Positions 5,879-11,383 of a stretch of 11,383 nt of DNA are shown here, one piece after another. A program made the translations under genes and the position numbers. Under the pieces are notes generated by a model, which did no database searches, was not told the origin of the DNA, and worked only from the letters and a program-made list of their open reading frames with translations. The DNA is from Terriglobales bacterium (GTDB taxonomy: Bacteria; Acidobacteriota; Terriglobia; Terriglobales; Acidobacteriaceae), in assembly GCA_019241735.1 (NCBI GenBank), contig JAFAWN010000233.1, positions 1 to 11,383 on the forward strand, written 5' to 3'. Positions within the stretch are counted from its first letter, which is position 1. Every line of letters begins with the position of its first letter.

Positions 5879-6190
5879 ATGGACCGCATCGCTATACTCA
5901 CCGAAATACTGGCGCGAAACGGGGATGACATCCTCGCGCGTTACGGCCTGGCGATGGAATTTTCCAAGCAGGGTGATATCGAGCGGGCCCTGACCGAATT
6001 CCGCCAGTTGATTGCCAAAAAGCCGGATTATGCGGCGTCATATTTTATGGCTGCCCAGGCGCTTGCCAAGGAAAATCGCATTGAAGAGGCGCACAGGATG
6101 CTGGAGGACGGAATTATGGCGGCGAATCGGAGCGGCGATGCGCATGCGGCGTCAGAGATGCAAGCGATGCTGGCCGAGTTAGAGGGTTGA
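5879..6190 (+). CDS. Small tetratricopeptide (TPR) repeat protein
   Basis: A 103-residue all-helical protein expected to act as a protein-binding scaffold in the cytoplasm. Two TPR units are visible at about 18-49 (ILARYGLAMEFSKQGDIERA...) and 52-85 (AASYFMAAQALAKENRIEEA...), each with the usual small-large-Gly/Ala spacing. A capping helix follows (HAASEMQAMLAELEG). The start is ATG 5879 (MDRIAILTEILARNGDD). The upstream extension to 5798 has a different composition, includes the palindrome and promoter region, and lacks the family pattern. A weak GGA lies six bases before the ATG. Proteins of this length and start (roughly M-R-I-x-x-L-x-E-I-L) recur in acidobacterial genomes as I recall, without a defined partner. 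Its last 12 bases overlap the convergent SDR gene. Confidence 0.88.
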   Translation: MDRIAILTEILARNGDDILARYGLAMEFSKQGDIERALTEFRQLIAKKPDYAASYFMAAQALAKENRIEEAHRMLEDGIMAANRSGDAHAASEMQAMLAELEG

Positions 6191-6988
6191 CTGGGCTCTG
6201 GAGCTTCTGGCCGCTCTCACCATCACCCGCTCCACCAATCCAGGGAAAAGCTGGTAGAGGGTTATCGCCGGTTTCATGGTCCAGGGAACCACGACTTCCC
6301 TTTTCTGCTGCTTATACCCGCGTAACACGGCGCGCGCAACCCGTTCCGCACTAATGCCGCGAACGCTCTCCGGGCGGACTTGGTTGGATTCTTTTCCTCT
6401 CACGGCATTGGCGCTGAATTCTGTTCGCACATATCCGGGGCACACTGTTAGAACGTTAATTCCTGGCTCTTCCATGCGAGCCGCCTTGCCGATTGCATTC
6501 AAGGCGAATTTCGTTGCGCAGTAAATTCCCATGAAGGGCACGGGTATATGCCCGGCGACGCTGGAAACATTAATAATCGCTCCCGATCGCTGCGCCCTCA
6601 TTAGTGGAATAACCGCCTTCATTCCCGCCAGCGCCCCGAAGAAATTCGTCTCGAACGTTTCGCGGCACGCTGCCATCTCCGCACTGGCGATCGAATCTTG
6701 GATGCCATGCCCGGCATTGTTGATCCAAATGTCGATGCGGCGAAAGTGATGCAGTGTCAGGCTAATCACGCGATCAATTTCTTCGGGATTACGAACATCG
6801 CATGCCAGGGCTAGAGTTCGGTCGGTATTTCCAATTCTTGCGCGAGCGGATTCCGCGCGGCCAGGATCGCGGGACAGCAGGACGACGCTTGCCCCATGAG
6901 CCGCAAATAATCGGGCGATCTCCTCGCCGATGCCCATCGACGCGCCAGTAATCACCGCAACTTTCCCCGAAAGATCTTCGCCCGCCAT
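6179..6988 (-). CDS. Short-chain dehydrogenase/reductase (classical SDR)
   Basis: NAD(P)-dependent oxidoreductase with Rossmann fold; substrate unknown. The 269 residues include the cofactor glycine motif TGASMGIG (14-21), LACDVRN (61-67, D64 near the adenine), the structural NNAG (90-93), catalytic serine in INVSSVAGH (139-147) and the active-site pair Y156-x3-K160 (YCATK). PGYVRTEF (184-191) follows the active site as is usual. A basic residue R40 follows the second strand (VVLLSRD), which favours NADP(H) over NAD(H). The C-terminal extension (about 225-269, REVVVPWTMKPAITLYQLFPGLVERVM) resembles the membrane-leaning tail of the DltE/YqjQ-like SDRs, often near lipids; this is inference. Start ATG 6988, no strong Shine-Dalgarno. 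The gene is divergent from the MoxR gene, with 144 bases between. Confidence 0.93.
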   Translation of the reverse strand: MAGEDLSGKVAVITGASMGIGEEIARLFAAHGASVVLLSRDPGRAESARARIGNTDRTLALACDVRNPEEIDRVISLTLHHFRRIDIWINNAGHGIQDSIASAEMAACRETFETNFFGALAGMKAVIPLMRAQRSGAIINVSSVAGHIPVPFMGIYCATKFALNAIGKAARMEEPGINVLTVCPGYVRTEFSANAVRGKESNQVRPESVRGISAERVARAVLRGYKQQKREVVVPWTMKPAITLYQLFPGLVERVMVRAARSSRAQSTL

Positions 6989-6996
6989 GCCGTGCT

Positions 6997-7024
6997 TTTA
7001 TTCTTTTGCATTGCGTAAAGTCAA
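6997..7024 (-). promoter_or_regulatory. Weak candidate promoter for the SDR gene
   Basis: On the minus strand TTGACT (7019-7024, 5 of 6 consensus) is separated by 16 bases from AATAAA (6997-7002, 4 of 6). A start point would be only a few bases before ATG 6988, giving a nearly leaderless message and agreeing with the absent ribosome site. The region is AT-rich for this genome, so chance is possible. Confidence 0.25.
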
Positions 7025-7091
7025 GTGGCTTCAGGGCGCAGAAGTCAAAATTCATGGCGCCTGAAAAAATAGGACGTGGTTACGGCCAGCG

Positions 7092-7097
7092 TATAAT
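7092..7097 (+). promoter_or_regulatory. -10 box of probable promoter for the MoxR-VWA operon
   Basis: A perfect TATAAT stands 36 bases before ATG 7133, with the GGAGG ribosome site (7118-7122) between them, so a start near 7104 would leave a normal leader of about 29 bases. No clear -35 is seen 16-18 bases upstream, so an activator or alternative sigma factor is possible. Confidence 0.4.
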
Positions 7098-7132
7098 CCA
7101 ATTAAAGCTGCCCTTCCGGAGGTTTTTTCTTC

Positions 7133-8620
7133 ATGACCATGCCGCGTACACTCGGCGAATTACGTCACAGTCAATATTCTGAGCAGTATTTGCGCAACCG
7201 CCGGGTGAAGGATGAAATGCGGGAGAATCTGATCCTGAAACTGCGGCAGCGCGGTCCGATTTTTGCAGGAATCGTAGGATACGACGATACGGTGGTGCCG
7301 CAAATTGTCAATGCAATTCTCTCAAGGCACAATTTCATTCTTTTGGGTTTGCGGGGGCAGGCGAAAAGCCGCATCCTGCGCGCTGTGACGACGTTGCTCG
7401 ATCCGCAGATGCCCTATATTGCCGGATGTGAGATTCGCGACAACCCCTACGCGCCGCTCTGCGGCCGCTGCCAGCATGAATTAGCTGAACGCGGGGACGA
7501 TACTCCCATCGCATATCTCGCGCCGGAAGATCGTTATGTGGAAAAACTGGCAACACCGGATGTGACCATCGCCGACCTGATTGGCGATATTGATCCCATC
7601 AAAGCGGCTCGCGGCGGGTACGAACTGGGAAGCGCAATGGCAATGCATTACGGTCTGCTGCCTCGCGCCAATCGCGGTATTTTCGCGATCAATGAACTGC
7701 CTGATCTAGCGGGAAAGATTCAAGTCGGACTGTTCAATATCATGCAGGAAGGCGATGTGCAGATTAAAGGCTATCCCGTCCGGCTGCTACTGGATGTGGC
7801 GCTGGTATTCAGCGCGAACCCGGAGGATTACACAGCGCGCGGAAAGATAATCACCCCGCTGAAGGACCGGATTGGATCCGAGATTCGCACTCATTATCCC
7901 TCGACCGTCAGCGAAGGTATGTCGATCACTGCGCAGGAGGCCTGGACAGCCCGCGACGGAAATACTTTGCAAATTCCGAAATATGTTCGCGAAGTAATTG
8001 AGCGGATCGCATTTGCCGCTCGCGACGACAAGAAGATCGACAAACGATCCGGTGTTAGCCAGCGGCTGCCGATTTCCTGCATGGAGAATGTCATTTCTAA
8101 CGCGGAGCGGCGCGCCATTCGCCATGACGAAAAGGCGGTGGTTCCGAGGATGGGAGATGTGTACGCGGCTATGCCGGCGATTACCGGCAAGCTGGAGTTG
8201 GAGTATGAGGGGGAAATGAAAGGCGCCGAGCACGTAAGCCGCGAATTAATCCGCAACGCCATCGCTAAGACCTATGACGGTTACTTCAAAGGCGTGGATG
8301 TGCAACAAATTGTGCAGTGGTTCGATCTCGGCGGCGAAATTCAACTCGCTGACACCTGCAGTTCCTCCGAAGCTCTGCCGCTGCTTCGAGGCATACAGGG
8401 CCTGATGGAAAAGACCATAAAACTCAACGTGGGGCCGAAAGATACGCCTGAGTCCCAGGTTGCAGCCGCCGAATTCATCCTTGAGGGTTTGCACGCGCAT
8501 AAGCGCATTGGACGCAATGAAGAGCGAGTGTTCGCCGCGGGAGACAAACAGCCCAAGCCTGCGGAAAAACCTTTCGAGCGCGAAGATAATGCCGGCAGAA
8601 GCCGCCGGCCTTACAACTGA
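7133..8620 (+). CDS. MoxR-type AAA+ ATPase (magnesium chelatase subunit I-like)
   Basis: Cytoplasmic AAA+ ATPase that in related pairs (ChlI-ChlD, RavA-ViaA, NorQ-NorD, CoxD-CoxE) uses ATP with a VWA partner to insert metals or remodel clients. Of 495 residues, the AAA core is about 45-270. Walker A is GLRGQAKS (72-79), with Gln-Ala where most P-loops have x-Gly. Walker B is GIFAINE (182-188), Asn replacing the usual Asp before Glu. Sensor 1 is around FSANPEDY (226-233, N229). LKDRIGSEIRTHYP (243-256) carries a likely arginine finger. As I recall the same substitutions occur across this subfamily, so they need not mean inactivity. Between strands is C99-x10-C110-x2-C113-x-H115, a possible zinc site. 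The C-terminal 220 residues are helical, ending in a charged tail. Start ATG 7133 follows GGAGG by ten bases; ATG 7139 is an alternative. VWA gene is 20 bases downstream. Confidence 0.93.
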   Translation: MTMPRTLGELRHSQYSEQYLRNRRVKDEMRENLILKLRQRGPIFAGIVGYDDTVVPQIVNAILSRHNFILLGLRGQAKSRILRAVTTLLDPQMPYIAGCEIRDNPYAPLCGRCQHELAERGDDTPIAYLAPEDRYVEKLATPDVTIADLIGDIDPIKAARGGYELGSAMAMHYGLLPRANRGIFAINELPDLAGKIQVGLFNIMQEGDVQIKGYPVRLLLDVALVFSANPEDYTARGKIITPLKDRIGSEIRTHYPSTVSEGMSITAQEAWTARDGNTLQIPKYVREVIERIAFAARDDKKIDKRSGVSQRLPISCMENVISNAERRAIRHDEKAVVPRMGDVYAAMPAITGKLELEYEGEMKGAEHVSRELIRNAIAKTYDGYFKGVDVQQIVQWFDLGGEIQLADTCSSSEALPLLRGIQGLMEKTIKLNVGPKDTPESQVAAAEFILEGLHAHKRIGRNEERVFAAGDKQPKPAEKPFEREDNAGRSRRPYN

Positions 8621-8640
8621 AAACGGGCGCACAACAAAAG

Positions 8641-9879
8641 ATGAAACGCATTCGTTACAGTAAATACGTGCCGGACCCCGCCGGGGAGATGGACCTGGAG
8701 CAGTTGTTAGGGGCGCTGGCGGATTACCTATTGCAGAGCGGCTTTCAAAATTATTTGTACGACGACTTTCCCGACGACGAACAGCGAATCGAAGATTTGC
8801 GGCGCGCAATTGAAGAAGCGCTGCTGAATTCCGACAAGCTCGACGAGGCAATGCAGGAGCAGTTGCGCCAGATGCAGATGGATGGCACGCTCGACGACCT
8901 TGTAGATCAGTTAATTGAGCGCATGCAGCAAGAGGACTACATCAGCATTGACCAACCGCATGATCCCGCGCTGCGATCGAGCGTGGGCGGACAGGCGGGA
9001 GAGGCCCAGCCGCACGCGAAATTCGAAATTACGGATAAGAGTCTCGATTTTCTCGGATATAAAACCCTGCGCGATTTAATGGGATCCTTGGGAAAATCCA
9101 GCTTCGGACGGCATGACACCCGCGATCTTGCAACCGGGATTGAAACCAGCGGGGCCTCGCGGCCCTATGAATTCGGCGACACATTGAACCTCGATATCAC
9201 CGGGACCCTCTCCAGCGCCATCCAGCGTGAAGGCCTGCAATTGCCGCTAAACATTGAGTACAAGGATTTGCAGGTCCACCAGTGCGAGTATCAATCCTCC
9301 TGCGCGACAGTACTTATGCTGGATTGCTCACACTCCATGATTTTGTATGGGGAGGACCGCTTTACCCCCGCGAAAAAAGTCGCGATGGCTTTGTCCCACC
9401 TCATCCGCACTCAGTACCCCGGTGATTCGCTATCGCTTATTTTGTTCCACGATTCCGCAGAAGAGGTGCCGCTCTCCCAGCTCGCCCGGGTCAAGGTCGG
9501 CCCTTACTACACAAATACCCGCGAAGGTCTGCGCCTTGCTCAGCGGTTATTGCAGCGGCAGCGCAAAGACATGAAGCAGATTGTGATGATCACCGACGGA
9601 AAACCTTCCGCGGTGACTCTCGAAGACGGCCGCATCTATAGGAACGCGTTCGGGCTTGATCCTCTGGTGGTGAGTCAGACCCTGGAAGAAGTTTCAAAGT
9701 GCAAGCGCGCGGGAGTTCTGATCAACACTTTCATGCTGGCATCGGATTACGGACTGGTGCAGTTTGTCCAGAAGGTTACGGAGATGTGCCGGGGCAAAGC
9801 TTATTTCACTACGCCCTACACCCTGGGCCAGTACCTGTTAATGGATTACATGTCGCGGAAGACCAAAACCATCCATTAA
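8641..9879 (+). CDS. VWA-domain protein, partner of the MoxR ATPase (CoxE/ViaA-like)
   Basis: A 412-residue protein expected to act as the adaptor that links the upstream ATPase to its client by metal-dependent binding. The N-terminal half (about 1-200) is acidic and helical, with a Glu/Asp/Gln-rich stretch at 45-100. The C-terminal VWA domain is about 215-405. The metal-ion-dependent adhesion site is complete: D228-x-S230-x-S232 (LDCSHSM), a Thr at 291 or 293 in YYTNT, and D319 in ITDGKPS. No transmembrane helix or signal peptide, so cytoplasmic. It starts at ATG 20 bases after the ATPase stop; no good ribosome site is visible, so translation may depend partly on coupling. The gene ends 15 bases before the convergent CDGSH gene. 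The client of the pair is not in this window. Confidence 0.93.
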   Translation: MKRIRYSKYVPDPAGEMDLEQLLGALADYLLQSGFQNYLYDDFPDDEQRIEDLRRAIEEALLNSDKLDEAMQEQLRQMQMDGTLDDLVDQLIERMQQEDYISIDQPHDPALRSSVGGQAGEAQPHAKFEITDKSLDFLGYKTLRDLMGSLGKSSFGRHDTRDLATGIETSGASRPYEFGDTLNLDITGTLSSAIQREGLQLPLNIEYKDLQVHQCEYQSSCATVLMLDCSHSMILYGEDRFTPAKKVAMALSHLIRTQYPGDSLSLILFHDSAEEVPLSQLARVKVGPYYTNTREGLRLAQRLLQRQRKDMKQIVMITDGKPSAVTLEDGRIYRNAFGLDPLVVSQTLEEVSKCKRAGVLINTFMLASDYGLVQFVQKVTEMCRGKAYFTTPYTLGQYLLMDYMSRKTKTIH

Positions 9880-9894
9880 CGGCGGCCGCGAAAG

Positions 9895-10143
9895 CTAGGC
9901 CTGCGGCGTTCCCATTCCTTCGTCCTTCTTCACTGCCAACTCTGCAGCCTGAAATCCCGTTCGACTATGGGTGCCATCGCAGAATGGCTTTGTGACCGAG
10001 GCGCCGCAGCGGCACAGGGAAAAGGCGGGCTTTCCGGTCAAATCATACTTAGTGCCATCCGCATCCACCAATTCGATAGAACCCTCGGGAGCTTCCACCC
10101 GGTAGGGGCCATTTCTCTTCACCGTAATTTTGACCTGCGCCAT
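9895..10143 (-). CDS. CDGSH-type iron-sulfur protein
   Basis: An 82-residue protein with one CDGSH domain, which binds a redox-active, labile 2Fe-2S cluster through three Cys and one His. The ligands are C44, C46, C55 and H59 in LCRCGASVTKPFCDGTH (43-59), matching C-x-C-x2-[ST]-x3-P-x-C-D-G-[ST]-H with Thr in place of Ser in CDGSH. GF follows at 63-64 as usual. The N-terminal 40 residues (MAQVKITVKRNGPYRVEAPEG...) form the beta-rich portion found in bacterial single-domain members; there is no membrane anchor. The start ATG has a strong GGAGG five bases upstream (10149-10153). It lies 76 bases downstream of the glycosyltransferase on the same strand; the two look functionally unrelated. In-cell role (electron or cluster transfer) is known only for eukaryotic relatives. 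Confidence 0.95.
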   Translation of the reverse strand: MAQVKITVKRNGPYRVEAPEGSIELVDADGTKYDLTGKPAFSLCRCGASVTKPFCDGTHSRTGFQAAELAVKKDEGMGTPQA

Positions 10144-10219
10144 AGATTCCTCCGCGTACTTGAAGGTTCAAGATATCACGCCGCTGACCTCGCGCCTTTC
10201 CACGACGTCGACGCGCGGC

Positions 10220-11338
10220 TCAGGCTGCGGCTGCTTCTTCACGCAACAGGCCGGAGTAAAGTGACACGTATTCGTCAATCATTCGTTTGGCGTTAAAGCA
10301 TTCGCGGGCGCGGTTGAATGCCCGGTTTCCATAAGCCCGGCTCAAATTGCGGTCCTGGCTTAGGCGATGTATCACAGACGCAAGGCTGGTGGCGTCATTG
10401 GTGCGGAAATAGAGCGCAGCGTCTCCCCAGATTTCCCGGAATGAAGGAATGTCATTGGCCACAATGGCGCACCGCGAGAGGGCCGCCTCAAGCGCGGGCA
10501 TGCTGAACGGATCATAGCGCGACGTCGCGGCATAGATGGCGGCGCGACTATAAAGCTTACGCAACTGCGCCTCAGTCTGCGGTCCCCGCAGAGCCACGCA
10601 GGCATTATCGGTTGCGACCTTCACATCGGCGCGAATCGGAATTCTCGCGGTTCTCGCGGGATTATCAGCGCCGACGATACAGACCGGCAGTGAGTGCGTA
10701 AATTGCGTGAGCAGTGAAACCTGCTTGCCCGCGTCGTAAAGGCGGCCTACGGAAAGAACAGAATCATCTTTGCTGACATAAGGATTGAAAAAGATGGGAT
10801 TGCGGCCGATATAAATGACCGCCTCGCGCCGCGGACGCAAGTAACTGGACCGGATCGAATCCAGCATGCAGACGGTTGGCGCTACCACGACGTCGGCCTG
10901 GGCCAGTCCGCGCTGCACCACTCCCCGGTACCAGCGCAGCCAGCGGCTGTCTTTGGGCTCGTGGCCGTGAACGGCCTTCCACCAGCTCAGCATGTCTCCA
11001 TGGGCCACCACGATCCGCGGCGTTTTAACAGGCAGGCTGCCGTAACACAATTGGTTCAAATGCAGAACGTCAGGCTTTAAATCTTTGATCAGCGCGGTGA
11101 GATACGCAAAGGAATCGGTAAGGTCCTTTTCACCTTCCTGCATCCAGTCCAGCCTAAAAGCTGTGGGAGAGTATTCCAGGCCATGCAGGTTGTCCATCCA
11201 GGCGGTTTCCTGGGGCAGCGGAATCTCACCAAAACTAACCAGTGTGACGCGCGCTCCACGGCCGACCAGCCCCGTCACCAGCTCACGGGTGTAGGTCCAT
11301 ATGCCGCTCAGAGTGTCTGCCGTCACCAAAACGTGCAT
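10220..11338 (-). CDS. Glycosyltransferase family 4-like (GT-B fold)
   Basis: A 372-residue GT-B enzyme expected to transfer a sugar from an activated donor onto an acceptor in a cell-surface glycan or glycolipid; donor and acceptor unknown. The N-terminal domain begins MHVLVTADTLSGIWTYTRELV with the Gly-rich first loop replaced by SGIWTY (11-16). The donor domain starts about 190 with VLSVGRLYDAGKQ (194-206, R199 and K205 at the usual phosphate-binding places). The normal E-x7-E signature is D276-x7-E284 in YDPFSMPALEAALSR, so the first acidic residue is Asp. It ends in helices plus an Ala-rich tail. I start at ATG 11338, supported by GGAG five bases upstream (11344-11347), rather than seven codons earlier (11359). 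No signal peptide; probably cytoplasmic or peripheral. The upstream neighbour lies beyond the window. Confidence 0.93.
   Translation of the reverse strand: MHVLVTADTLSGIWTYTRELVTGLVGRGARVTLVSFGEIPLPQETAWMDNLHGLEYSPTAFRLDWMQEGEKDLTDSFAYLTALIKDLKPDVLHLNQLCYGSLPVKTPRIVVAHGDMLSWWKAVHGHEPKDSRWLRWYRGVVQRGLAQADVVVAPTVCMLDSIRSSYLRPRREAVIYIGRNPIFFNPYVSKDDSVLSVGRLYDAGKQVSLLTQFTHSLPVCIVGADNPARTARIPIRADVKVATDNACVALRGPQTEAQLRKLYSRAAIYAATSRYDPFSMPALEAALSRCAIVANDIPSFREIWGDAALYFRTNDATSLASVIHRLSQDRNLSRAYGNRAFNRARECFNAKRMIDEYVSLYSGLLREEAAAA
10642..10659. repeat. 9-bp tandem repeat inside the glycosyltransferase gene
   Basis: TTCTCGCGG occurs twice head to tail (10642-10650, 10651-10659). It is three codons long and in frame, giving the Ala-Arg / Thr-Ala-Arg pattern at residues 228-232. 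Probably a small in-frame duplication in a loop after the VGADNP segment. Confidence 0.7.
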
Positions 11339-11383
11339 CGTGTCTCCAGAACTGCGCAACGACCTTGGCGCAGTATTGCCACG

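Noticed and set aside
5491..5931. Minus-strand open frame (146 codons) overlapping both the cysteine protein and the TPR start
   Set aside because: Different frame from the cysteine-protein gene, no conserved blocks, and it crosses the divergent promoter region.
8246..8851. Minus-strand open frame (201 codons) across the MoxR-VWA junction
   Set aside because: Antisense to two well-supported genes, Arg/Ser-rich and without a domain pattern.
1..11383. Search for tRNA, rRNA, CRISPR, insertion sequences, att sites or a phage or defence island
   Set aside because: No cloverleaf, no spaced direct repeats, no transposase or integrase motif and no abrupt composition change were seen by eye.

Overview
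The window is bacterial chromosome with about eleven complete genes, one gene cut by the left edge, and very little non-coding DNA. Codon use and GC content look even throughout. I see no mobile element, tRNA, rRNA or CRISPR array. Several proteins match families I recall as typical of Acidobacteriota (class Terriglobia, Koribacter-like): the small two-repeat TPR protein, the seven-cysteine protein, the GIFAINELPDL-type MoxR ATPase with its VWA partner, and the glycosyltransferase beginning HVLVTADTLSGIWTYTRELV. The taxonomic call is inference from memory, not from a search.

Layout, left to right. (1) 2-796 (+): the C-terminal part of a NarL-class sensor histidine kinase. (2) 822-2843 (-): a secreted small protein, a ferredoxin-NADP reductase-like flavoprotein and a membrane-anchored protein of unknown function, transcribed in that order. 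(3) 2922-3845 (+): an MscS-family mechanosensitive channel. (4) 3852-5743 (-): a seven-cysteine protein translationally coupled by a GTGA overlap to a hotdog acyl-CoA thioesterase, followed by an Mrp/ApbC Fe-S carrier ATPase. (5) 5879-6190 (+): a two-TPR protein, convergent with and overlapping (6) 6179-6988 (-): a short-chain dehydrogenase. (7) 7133-9879 (+): a MoxR-type AAA+ ATPase and a VWA-domain protein, forming an ATPase/adaptor operon of the magnesium-chelatase / RavA-ViaA / NorQ-NorD kind. (8) 9895-11338 (-): a family-4-like glycosyltransferase and a CDGSH iron-sulfur protein.

How they may work together. The most coherent units are the MoxR-VWA pair, expected to remodel or metallate a client that is not encoded in the window, and the cysteine protein-thioesterase-Mrp group. 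In the latter an Fe-S carrier sits directly downstream of a protein whose spaced cysteines could bind a metal or Fe-S cluster. Two further redox proteins (the FNR-like reductase and the CDGSH protein) are nearby but not in the same transcription units.

For several genes the best start is not the longest reading frame. GTG at 5743 (with an AAGGAG site), GTG at 5297 (GTGA overlap), TTG at 4706 (with GAGGTG) and ATG at 11338 (with GGAG) are argued individually. The least-understood item, and the best lead for something undescribed, is the seven-cysteine protein at 5294-5743, with a palindromic possible operator upstream of it.
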